Assembly: GCA_035235625.1 (NCBI GenBank)
Contig: CP141145.1
Location: 33,274,668 to 33,338,667, forward strand
Length of the DNA: 64,000 nt
Origin: Saururus chinensis
Lineage: Eukaryota; Streptophyta; Magnoliopsida; Piperales; Saururaceae
Direction: 5' to 3'
The translations under genes and the position numbers were made by a program. Within the stretch, counting starts at the first letter, position 1. Every line of letters starts with the position of its first letter. Shown in pieces: positions 1-11,711 of this stretch. The notes under the pieces were generated by a model that had not been told where the DNA came from, searched no databases, and was given only the letters and a program-made list of their open reading frames with translations.

Positions 1-211
1 AGCCCCGGCCCTCTCCCTACCTTTGTAACTGACGAACTGTGATTACATAGCATTGAGCGGAGCCCCTTTGCGCCAGAGACGGCTGTGTTGGCTGGTTGCT
101 TGTTTCCTTTGCGCATACGAGAGGGAAGGTTACGAGAGTAGGCTACTAGCTACACACTGTAGTCAGGCCATTACGGGTGTGGACGTTAGGCAAAGCTCTA
201 CGCCTGTGACA
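1..211 (+). repeat. 5' LTR of chromovirus (3' part only)
   Basis: These bases match 12302-12517 at the far end of the element, apart from scattered substitutions and small indels; both contain the run GCCCCTTTGCGCCAGAGACG. The LTR ends ...CTGTGACA at 211. About 600 bases of the LTR should lie left of the window. Confidence 0.9.
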
Positions 212-213
212 AT

Positions 214-231
214 TGGTTCCATTGTCGGGAT
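214..231 (+). other. Primer-binding site, tRNA-Asp-like
   Basis: Directly after the LTR lies TGGTTCCATTGTCGGGA. It fits the plant tRNA-Asp-type binding site (TGGCGCCGTTGCCGGG) with four mismatches, three of them transitions consistent with C-to-T or G-to-A decay. It does not fit the initiator-Met site (TGGTATCAGAGC). The identification is an inference from a decayed site. Confidence 0.55.
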
Positions 232-485
232 CCCAACTAACCACGTACATTTGAAGGGGATTTGGCGAGCAAGGACTTGGGTATTCCTTGCTGATTGCAG
301 ACAGACGACGTATGATAGGCTCTATGCTGCAATGCCTTACGGATGTTGAGGCGAAGTACGATGCTTTAAGGATGGCTAATGGGATGTTGGCCGAAGTCCA
401 AGCCTCGCTATGATCTATCTAGGATCGCATTGGTGCCTTCGACCAGCGTCTCTCCCTGGTAGAGATCAGTGCATATGCCGATGAG

Positions 486-969
486 TTGGGCGAAGGCACT
501 TTCGCTGGAGGTGCTGCCCAATTCAATTCATTGGCTGCAGACATGGCAGCCACTACTGACTACTTGAAGGATAAGTTGCAGGATTTGAGGGCTGAAACTG
601 AATGGAAGGTTCAAGAGTTGACAGACAAAATAGCGTTGCTTGAGCGGGCTGTTTTGAACTCGGCCCCTTCAGCAACAGAGGCATAACCTAGATCCAAAAC
701 GGGGCAGTCCATGAAGAAAGCGAAGGTGCCTGAACTAAAATCCTACTCTGGCTCACAGAGTGCTAAGGATATTGAAAATTTCGTTTAGGATATGGAGCAG
801 TTATTCACGATCACCCATACCCTGGACAAAGAGAAGGTTATGGTGACGAGCTTGTATCTCTCAGGAGATGCCAAGCTTTGGTGGCGAACCAGGTTGGAAG
901 ATAACGCTGCTGCTGGGCGTCCCCCTATCCAAACCTGGGTGATGATGAAGAAGGAACTCAAGGAGCAGT
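486..969 (+). pseudogene. Chromovirus gag, 5' part
   Basis: Open segments at 486-686 and 792-969 encode a coiled-coil-like stretch (DYLKDKLQDLRAETEWKVQE) and then the retrotransposon gag core, with LYLSGDAKLWWRTRLED and a following KKELKEQ. An in-frame TAG at 786-788 separates them. The frame is cut at 969 by the first nested element and continues at 4404 with FLPTNTAWVARNSLR. This is the usual capsid-like Gag (retrotrans_gag family), here a pseudogene. Confidence 0.85.
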
Positions 970-1602
970 TGTCACGCCCCGGCGATGCCCGACCCGAGCC
1001 GAACCCGGTCCAAGGGCCGGTCAAGCGCGCGGGGGCGACGAAGTGAAATTGAGAAACGATTCTAGCGGAAGACTTAATCCCTAACCACGGGCGATTAACA
1101 GCAACACGGAGTGCGCACAATCCTTTGAGCAAGAGTAAATAAAAGGGAAGAAAAAGGTGTTGCTTATCACAAAGTAAACAACAATCTCAAACCCACAAAC
1201 TTAGTTAAGTAAAGCCCACACCGGCTCAAAATAAGTCATAAGCAAACATAACTGTAACATGTGACATAAAACCACAACAAGAACCCTACACAAAGGTTCG
1301 AACATAAAGCATGAAAGAAACGATGATAAGTCACGCAACGATCTCCATCATCACACCCAAGCTACCTCTGACCTTTCCTCAAAAAGGCAATCCTGTCCGT
1401 CTGCGTGTCGCACCACATAGCCCCAAATCAAAACACAAAAGAGGGGTGAGTTTTAACACTCAACAATGGTTTTAATATCACTGTCAACGTAGAAAATACG
1501 ATAGCTTAGAAATGAGATCGTTTCAAATCAAAGATTTACATGGTGCATCACTTTCTGATCACACATTCATATCACTTAACACTGCATCAAAATGCATAAT
1601 TC

Positions 1603-1930
1603 AACCTGCATGGATGTATCTCTAGCATACATATTCCCACATGCATAACATCAAAATCAACATGCATGGATGTATCTCTAACATACATATTCCACATGCA
1701 TAACATCAACATCAACATGCATGGATGTATCTCTAACATACATATTCCACATGCATAACGTCAAAATCAATATGCATGGATGTATCTCTAACATACATAT
1801 TCCACATGCATAACATCAAAATCAACATGCATGGATGTATCTCTAACATACATATTCCCACATGCATTTTATCATCAAAATCAACATGCATAGATGTATC
1901 TCTAACATACATATTCCCACATGCATAATG
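1603..1930. repeat. 55-bp tandem repeat in solo LTR A
   Basis: About six copies of a unit around CATGCATGGATGTATCTCT, starting near 1606, 1661, 1716, 1771, 1826 and 1884. Spacing is 55 bp except for the last step (58). Copy B of the LTR has the same repeat with about four units. Confidence 0.9.
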
Positions 1931-3198
1931 TTATCACAATCAACCTCCATCAAGGAGTAATCACACATTAACGTCACACAGACGGGAGCATAGACAAGGC
2001 CACGAAGGCGTGTCATGGTACAAAATTCTACACAAGAATTCAAGAAAGATCGGGGTTGTCAATCCCTAATACTGCTCGCCCTGGACGATCCTGGCCAAGG
2101 ATGTCCCATTCTCACACAGAGAATCTAGAGCAGGGGTGTTCGCCCAGGGACATCTCCTGCGGAGGGAAGAGCCCGAGTTCTCACACAGAGAACCCTAGAA
2201 CACGTGGTAGCGGGGTGCACACGGCATACCACACTGGATTCTCAGGGTCCAGATGACACACATAAAAATATTCTCACGTGTCCGCAAGACAAGTACACAA
2301 CTCGTCCCCACATCATTCCATTAAACAAGACTCAACCCGGGGAGTGCACTCGTTCCACACAGGAACTTCAAATCGTTCCACACAGGAACTTCAAATCAAA
2401 ATATGTCCTTTCGGACCAATCAACTTGCGATTAATCCACGACCGATAAACGCGGCACACAATTCCATCCCATTGCATCCAATCGGTCAAATTCGATTAAT
2501 CACGATGAAGCCTCAATTAGAAATCCATTTTCATGATGCGTGCAGCATGGTACATGCGTGGGCAAAGCATACATGAATCCTAATAATGATAAGTGCTCTC
2601 ACCAGCCCCTAATGCATCATTCATAATCACGATATTAAGCTTCAACATCATCATTTAACCCCCACATGTGTGTGTGTAACTAGTAGAAGCCTTTCACATA
2701 ATGCATATTAACATGCTTGAAAATCAACTCACTACCACACCACACATGTGAATTTCTACCTAAACATGAATTCCAGTGGAAATCATAGTAGAAGAATCGT
2801 TGAAATCATAGTTAAATTCAAAACTCAACCACAAAGGCTAAACACCTATAACATCACTCATTTCATCATTGAGTCATGACAATCACCAACATTCACACAC
2901 CATTAATCACAATTTATCATGACAAATCAGTCCAACAATGATTGTAGTCCTACTGAAAATATATGCTTATCAAAAGGGAACCAACCGTTCATAATTTCAA
3001 GATAACGATTCTAGGATCATGCCACAAAACATAAGTCATCCCACCATCTCTAAGCATATGTTTCAACTCTATAAACTCAATAGCATGCATTTCCAGTAGC
3101 CTAACATAGCTTAAAACACTCCACATTCATATAAAATTGGCAAGCTAAAGTGGAATCATCAAAATAGGCATCATACACACAACATACAATTTTCTGTG

Positions 3199-3303
3199 TA
3201 GCCGATCGATCGCCCTTCATGCCGTTCGATCGGTTACACGCAAAATTTTGAAATTTTCAGTTCAGCCGATCGATCGCCCTGCAAGGCCGATCGATCGCCA
3301 ACA
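3199..3303. repeat. Cluster of CGATCGATCG palindromes in solo LTR A
   Basis: The 10-bp palindrome CGATCGATCG occurs three times, each inside GCCGATCGATCGCC, plus one degenerate GCCGTTCGATCGG. The equivalent stretch of copy B carries CGTTCGAACG instead. Confidence 0.85.
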
Positions 3304-3969
3304 CGGCAGAACAGTCATCTTCTTCCTTTCGCAAATCCAAACCGAAACACCATAGAAAACACTTCAAATCCACATCTAACACCCTAATCATCATCAAAAG
3401 TCCTCCTTCACTTCCAGAATATCAAACCAAACCATAATAATGTAAAACCTTAAGAAATCGGGATTAAATAATTCTATTTTCTAATCTTACCATTAACACA
3501 CTAAATCAAGCAAACCATTTTGAAATAAGCCAAAAATGAAGAGTTTTACCATGGATAAACAGAGATTTCGAAGACCCATTACCTCAGCACTTGATTAAGC
3601 TCGGATTGAAGAGTCACCCTTCTTGAAATCCTTGAAAATACAATGAGTTTGAATTAAACACCAATGGAAATCGATTTACTTAAGAAATCCCTAATTAAAT
3701 CTTAGATCTAAGGCTTGTTGGTAGTAAAAATTGAATTTTGAACGTTAGGGTTTGTAGTAAAACACAAATCAGTAGCTTTTGATGGTCAAAAACGAATTGA
3801 ATCAAGGGGAAAATGGTAGATTTGGAAGAAATTAAGAGAAAAGCCATGGATTAGTGCTTAATTAGAGCAAGCTTACCTTAATCGGCTTCTAATTCGGGCC
3901 TAAGTGGGGATTAGGCCAGACCTCCTTCCTTAGCCTATTCCTAAAAATAGAAATGGCTCAGATTTGCCC

Positions 3970-3976
3970 TTTTATA
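3970..3976 (-). promoter_or_regulatory. TATA box of solo LTR A
   Basis: The minus strand reads CTATAAAAGGGC about 430 bases inside the LTR start, a plausible core promoter. The same motif is kept in copy B at 10147-10153. This supports the minus-strand orientation of both copies. Confidence 0.55.
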
Positions 3977-4403
3977 GTAAGGGTTGGGGTAGGCAAATGT
4001 AAGTTTTGGGGTGTAAATATGAAAAGTAGGCTAAAAGTGATTATTTTGCAAATTTAAGCACGAATTAAGCCTAATAAAATTCTGAAAATTTTTGTGTGAC
4101 CTTAAGTATATGTCTAGGTTCATTTGACATAAAAATAAAAATTTCAACCGTGGGGCTCACAGGGGTCCCGCCAAAACCCTAATTTTTGGGAAAATAGTGA
4201 AAAATCCGAAAAATTCCAAAAATTCACATTTGGTTTAAAATCACTTAAAACCACTAATATTGAAGTTAATTTTGGTTAAAACCATCACAAACTCTATTTA
4301 TTTACAAAATCACCGAATAAGAGCAGAAAACACGTAAATCTCACGATAATCAATAATTAAAGAAAACCAAAACCGGTTTAAAGATGAGGGTCCTTACAGC
4401 AGT

Positions 4404-5341
4404 TCCTCCCCACGAACACGGCGTGGGTTGCACGAAACTCTCTCAGGAAATTGAGGCAGACATGGACGGTCAGGAAGTATGTGAAACAATTTCAATCCCT
4501 CCTCTTAGACATCAAGCACATGACAGAGGAGGACAAGTTGTTCAACTTCTTTACTGGTCTCCGGAATTGGGCGCATAACGAGTTGAGAAGGTAGAACGTA
4601 TGAGACCTCCTCTCAGCCATCACAGTGGCTGAAAGGTTGGTTGACTACAAGTCAGAACCAACCATGCAAAAATGTGATAAAGGGCCTTCTTCTGCTAGGG
4701 GTGGTCGCAGGCGGAATGGTGAGGCACGCAGGAACGAGTTGAAGGGGAAGCACAGTGAGCAGGCTGAACCCAACAAATCAAAGGCGATAGCTTGCTTCAT
4801 CTGCCAAGGCCCTCACCATGCCAAGGAGTGCCCGAAGAGGGAGAAGCTGAATGTTGTTGTTGTTGAGAACGACTCTTCTTTGGAAGAGGAGGTCACTGCC
4901 CGTATGAACCCCATGTAGATTATGAGCGCTATTCGAAAGGAGAAATTAGATCATGGCGGGCTGATATATGTTGAGGCCGTTTTAGACAAGCAGCCAATGC
5001 GAGCGCTGGTTGACACAGGTACTTCTCACAATTTCCTAGCAGAGAAGTGCATGAAAGCTTGGGGTCTGAAGATGGAGAAGGCTCAAGCCTGGATTAAGGC
5101 AATGAACTCAGAGACAGCCCCTGTCCTAGGAGTTGTCCATGATTTGCTGATGCCGATTGGTGATTGGAAGGGCAAAGTTAACTTCACCGTTGTTCCCTTG
5201 GATGACTTCGAGTTGATCCTTGGGCTGGACTTCATGAGGGTGACTAGGGTGTCCGTGATGCCACACCTTAGGGGTATTCTCATTGGCAACGAGAGGATCC
5301 CTTGCTTTGTTGCTGAGAACAAAGGTGAGACAGAGGTGTAA
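4404..5341 (+). pseudogene. Chromovirus gag 3' part, zinc knuckle and protease
   Basis: Gag resumes after the insertion (FLPTNTAWVARNSLR, then RKYVKQF and EEDKLFNFFTGL in an adjoining frame). A segment at 4625-4918 carries the zinc knuckle CFICQGPHHAKECPK. The next open stretch, 4922-5341, holds a retropepsin-type aspartic protease with active site LVDTGTSHNFL and the later FELILGLDFM. Stops near 4576 and 4916 break the polyprotein. Confidence 0.88.
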
Positions 5342-5344
5342 GTT

Positions 5345-6140
5345 GTGTCTGCACTTCAGCTGAAGAAAGGCCTTGAACGGGGCCATAAGACCTACTTGGT
5401 CATGATGGTGGAAGCAGAGAGCACATCCATGGACGTTCCGGAGAAGGTGGAGAAATTGCTGAGTGAGTTTGCGGATGTGATGCCACCCGAGTTGCTGCAA
5501 ACCCTCCCACCACGACAGGCTGTGGACCATGCTATTGAGTTGATGCCAGGGGCTCGTCCTCCAGCCCGAGCCCCCTATCGTATGGCTCCACTAGAGTTAG
5601 CAGAACTCAGGAAGCAACTTGATGAGCTGTTGAAGGCGGGCTTTATCAGACCATCTAAGGCTCCCTTCGAAGCCCCAATCCTCTTTCAGCGGAAGCAGGA
5701 CGGTTCCTTACGTTTATGTGTGGATTATAGAGCGCTGAATTAGATCACCATGAAAGAACAAGTATCCAGTCCCTCTAGGGGCTGACTTGTTTGACCACTT
5801 GGCAAAGACTTCCTATTTCACCAAGCTGGATCTCAGGTCAGGTTATTGGCAGGTGCGTATTGCTGTGGGCGATGAGGCAAAGACAGTGATGGTGACACGC
5901 TATGGGCTGTTTGAGTTTTTGGTGATACCCTTTGGCTTGACGAACGCATCAGCCACCTTTTGCATGTCGATGAATGATGTTTTCATACCCTACTTGGGCT
6001 GGTTTGTGGTCGTCTACCTTGACGACATCGTGATATACAAGGCTTCCTTGGATGAGCACGTTGGCCATCTCAGAATTGTGCTGGAAAGGCTAAGGGAGCA
6101 CAAGCTGTTTCTGAAGCTTGAGAAGTGCCGCTTTGCATAA
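5345..6140 (+). pseudogene. Chromovirus reverse transcriptase
   Basis: The segments 5345-5743 and 5787-6140 encode a Ty3/gypsy reverse transcriptase. Visible motifs in order: FIRPSKAPFEAPILF, RLCVDYRALN, FTKLDLRSGYWQVR, TRYGLFEFLVIPFGL and the catalytic VVYLDDIVIY. An in-frame TAG follows RALN, where the family continues with the thumb-proximal lysine-rich stretch. A TAA follows KLEKCRFA. The catalytic YLDD residues are kept, but the enzyme is not translatable as one chain. Confidence 0.93.
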
Positions 6141-6188
6141 ACAGAGATCGAGTTCCTTGGACATTGCATAGCGGAGGGAAGAGTAAGG

Positions 6189-6836
6189 ATGGATGGGTGG
6201 AAGGTCAGGGCCATCGCAGAGTGGCCAGTCCTGACTATGGTAACAAAGCTGAGATCTTTCTTAGGACTCGCGAACTACTACCGGAGATTCATTAGGAACT
6301 ACTTGAAGAAGGTAGTAGCGCTGACCGACCTTCTGAAGAAAGACAAGCCTTGGTGCTGGGATGAGACGTGCCAAGTAGCGTTTGAGCGGCTGAAGGATGT
6401 CATATCCTCTGAGCTTGTGCTCAAACTTCTCGAGTTTGATGCGCCCTTTGAGGTGCAAACTGACGCTTTTGATCAGGCGATTGGAGGTGTGCTGATCCAA
6501 TCCAATCACCCTGTTGCATATGAGAGCCGCAAGCTCAATGAAACTGAACAAAGGTATTCAGTCCACGAGAAGGAGATGACTGTGGTCGTCCACTGCCTTA
6601 GAACTTGGAGGCATTACTTGCTGGGAGCGAAGTTCCTTGTCGGGACAGACAACGTAGCCACGAGCTACTTTACTATGCAAAAGAAACTTTCTCCCAAACA
6701 GGCACGTTGGCAGGAATTCTTGGCTGAGTTTGATTTCGTGTTGGAATATAACCGGGCAAGACTAATGTTGTGGCTGATGCCCTCATCCGACGAACAGACC
6801 CGGAGGCAACAATGGCGGCATTGGTGCAGATTGTAG
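6189..6836 (+). pseudogene. Chromovirus RT connection and RNase H
   Basis: Begins in the RT thumb/connection ([16 protein letters not shown]) and continues into RNase H, with [40 protein letters not shown] and the TDN motif ([11 protein letters not shown]). In the family the first aspartate sits in TDAS; here it reads TDAF. A frameshift near 6770 moves the chain into the frame that carries the integrase start (ADALIRR). Confidence 0.9.
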
Positions 6837-7190
6837 GGGATATGTTGGAGCAGATACGTGAGGCTACAGAGAAAGATCAAGTCTGTCTAAGGCTGATCGA
6901 ATCTGTGAAGGATGGGTCTACACAGAGATTTTGGTTGGAGGAGGGGGTGTTGTATGTGAAAGGAGGACGGCCTTACATCCCCTTGGCTGGCAGTTTGAGG
7001 CATCGGTTGCTGAGAGAGACCCATAATTTTGTGTGGGCAGGTCACCCCGGGCAAGAGAGGACTCATGCACTCTGGTCCCAGAATTACTTTTGGCCGGAGA
7101 TGCTGGAAGATGTTGAGCGCTATGTAAGAACGTGTATGGTTTGCCAACAGGACAAGATGGAGAGGCAGAAGGAAGTGGGCATGTTGCAGT
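6770..7190 (+). pseudogene. Chromovirus integrase, N-terminal zinc-binding part
   Basis: Contains the HHCC zinc-binding module: HNFVWAGHPGQERT, then YFWPEMLEDVERYVRTC and MVCQQDK. The frame ends at GMLQ, where the second nested element enters at 7191. It continues after 10575 with PLPIPDQPW, the expected next residues. Confidence 0.9.
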
Positions 7191-7852
7191 TGTCACGCCT
7201 CGGCGATGCCTGACCCGAGCCGAACCCGGTCCAAGGGCCGGTCAAGTGCGCGGGGGCGACGAAGGGAAAATGAGAAACGATTTAGCGGAAGACTTAACCC
7301 TAACCACAGGCGATTTAACAAAAATTACGGAGTACGCACAATCCTTTGAGCAAGAGTAAATAAGAAGGAAAGAAAGAGAGTTGCTTAACACAAAGTAAAC
7401 AACTAATCTCAAACCCACATGCTTAGTTAACTATAGCCCACACCGGCTCAAAATAAGTCTTAAGCAAACACAACTGTAAAATGTGACATAAATCCAAAAC
7501 AAAGAACCCTACACAAAGGTTCTAAACAACAACATAAACTAAGGAAAATAAGCCATACAAAGATCTCCACGATCACATCCAAGTCATCTCCGACCTTTCC
7601 TCAAAGAGGAGATCTTGTCCGTCTACGTGTCGCACCACGCAACCCCAAAACAAAACACAAGAAAGAGGGGTGAGTTTAACAAACTTAGCAATGATTTTTA
7701 ATATCACTATCAACATTGAAAATACGATAGCATAGCAATATAATCATTCAGATCAAAGATTGGCAAGGTGCATCATTTTCTGATCACACATACACATCAC
7801 CTAAACTGCATCATGGTGCATATTCACATGGTATCATTCACATCATCATGAC

Positions 7853-8075
7853 CTGCATGAATGTATCTCTAACATACATATTCCATCATGCATCATATCA
7901 TAATCAACCTGCATGAATGTATCTCTAACATACATATTTCATCATGCATCACATCACAATATCCTGCATAAATGTATCTCTAACATACATATTCCATCAT
8001 GCATCATATCATAATCAACCTGCATGGATGTATCTCTAACATACATATTCCATCATGCATCATATCATAATCAAC
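7853..8075. repeat. 55-bp tandem repeat in solo LTR B
   Basis: About four units around CCTGCATGAATGTATCTCTA and CATACATATTCCATCATGCA. These are the counterpart of the array at 1603-1930 with fewer units. Confidence 0.85.
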
Positions 8076-9308
8076 CTCCATCAAGGAGTAATCATAATTT
8101 AGTGTCACACAGACGGGAACATAGACAAGGCCACGAAAGCGTGTCATGGTCCAAAATTCTACACAAGAATTACAGAAAGATCGGGATTGTCAATCCCTAA
8201 AGATCTGCTCACCCTGGATGATCCTGGCCAAGGATGTCCCATTTTCACACAGAGAATCTAGAGCAGGGGTGTTCGCCCAGGGACATCTCCTGCGGAGGGA
8301 AGAGCCCGAGTTCTCACACAGAGAACCCTAAAACACGTGGTAGCAGGTGCACGAGGCATACCACATTGGATTCTCAGGGTCCAAATGACACTCATAATAA
8401 TATTCTCACAATCCGCAAGACAAGTACACAACTCGTCCCCATATAATTCCATTTAACTAGACTCACCCCGGGGAGTGCACTCGTTCTACACAGGAACTCA
8501 AATCAAAACATGTCCTTTCAGACAAATCAACTTATGATTAATCCACGACCGATCAATCCGGCACACAATTTCACCACATTGCATCCAATCGGTCAAATTC
8601 GATTAACCTCGATGAAGCCTCAATTAGAAATTTATTTTCATGATGCATGCAGTATGGTACATACGTGGGCAAGGCATACATGAATCCTAATCCATGATAA
8701 GTGCTCTCATCAGCCCCTAATGCATCATTCATAATCACAATATCAAGCTTTAACATTATCATTTAACCCCCACATGTGTGTGTGTGTAACTAGTAGAAAT
8801 ACTTCACTCAATGCATTTCAACGTGCTTGAAATTAACTTACTACTACACTACACATGTGAATTAACATCAAATCATGAATTTAAGTGGAAATCATAGGAG
8901 AAGAATAGTTGAAATCATAACTCACTTGAAAACTCAACCACAAAGGCTAAACACATATAAGATCATTCATTTCATCTTTGAGTCATGATATTCACCAACA
9001 TCCACACATCAACTAACCACATTCTATCATGACAAATCAGTCCAATAATAGGTTGTAGTTCTACTGAAAATATGCTTAACCAAAGGGAATCAACCATTCA
9101 TAATTTCAAGATGACATTTCTAACATCATGCCATAAAACATAAGCCATTCTATAAATCTCTAATCATATATCCCAACTTCATAACCTCAATAGCATGCAT
9201 TTTCAGTAGCATAATATAGCTTAAAACACTCCACATTTATATAAAATTGGCAAGCTAAAGTGGAATCATTGAAATAAACATCACGCATTAGCACACAATT
9301 CTGCTGTG

Positions 9309-9485
9309 TAGCCGTTCGAACGCCCCTTAGGCCGTTCGATCGGCTAAACGGGAAAAATTCAAATTCACAGTTTGGCCGTTCGAACGCCCAGTAGGCCGTT
9401 TGATAGGTTGAACTGAAAATCTGTCGATTTGACAATGTTGCTGTTCGAACGCCCATAAGGGCCGTTTGAATGCCAACAAGGCAAA
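9309..9485. repeat. Cluster of CGTTCGAACG palindromes in solo LTR B
   Basis: The 10-bp palindrome CGTTCGAACG occurs at three sites, each followed by GCCC and then by a looser GCCGTTYGA partner. It is longer than the matching cluster in copy A (3199-3303), where the palindrome is CGATCGATCG. Confidence 0.85.
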
Positions 9486-10146
9486 ACTGAACCATCTTCT
9501 TTCTTTCGCAATTTCAAACCGAAACACCATTGATAACACTTCAAATCCACATCTAACACCCTAATCATCATCAAAAGTCCTTCATAACTTCCAGAATGTT
9601 AAACCATATCATAATAATACAAAACCTTAAGAAATCAGGATTAAATATTTCTATTTTCTAATCATACCATTAACACACCAAATCAAGTAACTCCATTCGA
9701 AATAAGCCAAAAATCAAGAGTTTTACCATGGATAAACAGAAATTTTGAAGGTCCCTTACCTTAGCACTTGATTAAGCTCAGATTGGAGGGTCATCCTTCT
9801 TGAAAACCTTAAAAACACATTGAGTTTGAATTAAACTCCATTAAAAATTGATTTACCAAAGAAATCCCTAATTAAAACTTAGATCTAGGGCTTGTTGATA
9901 ATAAAAATTGAAATTTGAAAGTTAGGGTTTGTAGTAAAACACAAATCAGTAGTTTTTGATGTCCAAAAATGAATCGAAACAAGGGGAAAATGGTAGATTT
10001 AGAAGAGATTAAGAAGAAAACTAGGGTTTAGTGCTTAATTAGAGTAGGTTTACCTTAAACAACTTCTAATTCGGGCCTAATTGGGGATTAGGCCTGACCC
10101 CCCTCCTCAGCCTATTCCCAAAAATGGAAATGGCTCAGGTTTGCCC

Positions 10147-10153
10147 TTTTATA
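10147..10153 (-). promoter_or_regulatory. TATA box of solo LTR B
   Basis: The minus strand reads CTATAAAAGGGC, at the same place as in copy A and about 425 bases from the LTR start. Confidence 0.5.
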
Positions 10154-10575
10154 GTAAGGGTTGGGGTATGTATAGGTGAGTTATGGGGTGTAAATAGGAA
10201 AAGTAGGCTAAAAATGAGTATTTTACAAATTTGAGCACTAATTAAGTCCAGGAAAATTCTGAAAATTTTTGTATGACCTTAGGTAGATGTCTGGGTCCAT
10301 TTGACATAAAAACTGAAATTTCAACAGTGGGGCCCACAAGGGTCCCGCCGAAACCCTAATTTTTGGAAAAAATAGTAAAAATTCCAAAAAATCCCAAAAA
10401 TTCATATTTATTTTAAAATTATTTAAAATCACTAATCTTAAAGTTGATTTTGGTTAAAACCACCATAAACATTATTTATTTACGAAATCACCGAATAAAT
10501 CGGAAAACGCATTAATCTTACGATAACCGACAATTAAAGAAAACCAAAACCGGTTTAGAGATGAGGGTCCTTACA

Positions 10576-11711
10576 GCAGCCCCTTCCCATCCCAGACCAA
10601 CCATGGGTCAGCTTGTCCATGTCTATTACTTTATCAATTGTGCAGGGATTTGGATAGATTATGGTGGTAGTAGACCGCTTCTCCAAGTATGGGACCTTCA
10701 TAGCATCCCCAAAGACTTGCAGTGTTGAGATGGCCGCAAACTTGTTCTTATGGAACATTGTCAAGTATTGGGGACTGTCAGTAGACATCATAAGTGATAG
10801 AGACACTCATTTCACGGGCAGATTTTGGACTCAGCTATTCGAGATGTTAGGCACTAAGCTTAACTTTTCGACCAGCAACCGCCCTTAGATGGATGGGCAG
10901 ATGGAGCAGGTGAATGCTATCTTGGAGGAGTATCTACGCCACTTTGTCACAGCAAACCAGAAAAATTGGGTCGACTTGCTGGAGGTCGCTTAGTTTTGCT
11001 ATAACCTACACACGAGCTCAGCCATAGGTAGCAGTCCCTTTGAGTTGGCCACGGGCCAGCAACCTCTTACACCAGCGGATGTGGCCTTGCAACGGACAGG
11101 AGGTAGGTGTCCTGCTGCCTATCGTTTGGCAAGAGGGTGGACTGAGAGAATGGAGGAAGCCCATGATTGCTTGGCCAAGGTAGTCAAGCGGATGAATAAG
11201 TATGTGGACAAAGATCGGAGACCTCTTGAGTTTCAGGTTGGGGACAAAGTTATGCTAAAACTTACTCCCCAACTTTGGAAGAAGCTGTGAATGAAAGACG
11301 TGCACAAAGGGCTGATACAGTTGTATGATGGTCCCTTTGAGGTAAAGCGGTGAGTTGGTCAGCTAGAATACAAACTCGAGTTGCCTAAACGCTTCAAGCT
11401 TCACCCCATTTTCCATGTTAGTTTCCTCAAACTGTTTCATTTAGACTTAGAAGATTCTAGCAGAGGTACTTCGAAGAGAGCCCCGCCTACGATAAGAACC
11501 TCTTTCAAAAAGGAGGTTGATGTTATCCTTGACAGAAGGGTCGAAGGGATGAGCAAGAAGAACAGGAGGATCTTCTACTTGGTTAAGTGGAAGGGTCTTT
11601 TAGAGTCGAAAAACAGCTGGGAGTGAGACGTCGTGTTATGGCAGTTTGAAGGCAAGGTTCGTGAATACTTAGCCTCGATGAGGGTGTCTAGCGGATTGGT
11701 TGGGGGAGTCC
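10576..11711 (+). pseudogene. Chromovirus integrase core, C-terminal part and chromodomain
   Basis: After the second insertion the integrase continues with PLPIPDQPW. The core follows with MVVVDRFSKYGTF (first Asp), IISDRDTHFTGRFW (second Asp) and EQVNAILEEYLRH (Glu). Next come FELATGQQPLTPADVA and the C-terminal DKVMLKL. The chain ends in a chromodomain (VDVILDRRVEG, then FYLVKWKGLLESKNSWE at about 11515-11623). Chromodomains of this class are thought to steer integration to chromatin marks. Stops near 10648, 10887, 10992 and 11624 disable it. Confidence 0.92.

Larger units (their letters stand above)
970..4398 (-). mobile_element. Solo LTR A (3.4-kb long-LTR family)
   Basis: On the minus strand the unit begins TGTAAGGACCCTC and ends GGGCGTGACA, the TG...CA ends of an LTR. 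It is flanked by GCAGT on both sides (965-969 and 4399-4403), a 5-bp target duplication typical of retroviral-type integration. A TATA box lies on the minus strand near 3970. No coding capacity, primer site or polypurine tract is present, so it is best read as a solo LTR left by LTR-LTR recombination. A second copy lies at 7191-10575. A large non-autonomous element is the alternative. The stretch also holds a 55-bp tandem repeat (1603-1930) and a palindrome cluster (3199-3303). Confidence 0.8.
7191..10575 (-). mobile_element. Solo LTR B (same 3.4-kb long-LTR family)
   Basis: A second copy of the 970-4398 unit in the same orientation, with the same TG...CA ends and clear similarity along its whole length. 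Flanks are GCAGT on the left (7186-7190) and GCAGC on the right (10576-10580): a 5-bp duplication with one C/T difference, or a perfect 4-bp GCAG. The host frame reads MLQ before it and PLP after it. It differs from copy A by about four rather than six 55-bp repeats and by an enlarged palindrome cluster. Confidence 0.8.

Noticed and set aside
1603-1930. CRISPR-like array
   Set aside because: Units are directly adjacent tandem copies without unique spacers, in a plant LTR.
5083-5530. Antisense open frames across the protease and RT region
   Set aside because: Mirror frames of the well-supported plus-strand pol genes.
9187-9574. Minus-strand open frames with repeated GVRTA text in solo LTR B
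   Set aside because: The repeated residues come from the CGTTCGAACG palindromes. The frame is not open in copy A, so a protein is unlikely.
970-10575. A single retrotransposon with two 3.4-kb LTRs around an internal domain
   Set aside because: The outer flanks also nearly match (GCAGT and GCAGC), but the inner 'domain' is plus-strand chromovirus coding that joins seamlessly to coding outside on both sides (EQ|FLP and MLQ|PLP). Two independent insertions explain this; one element does not.
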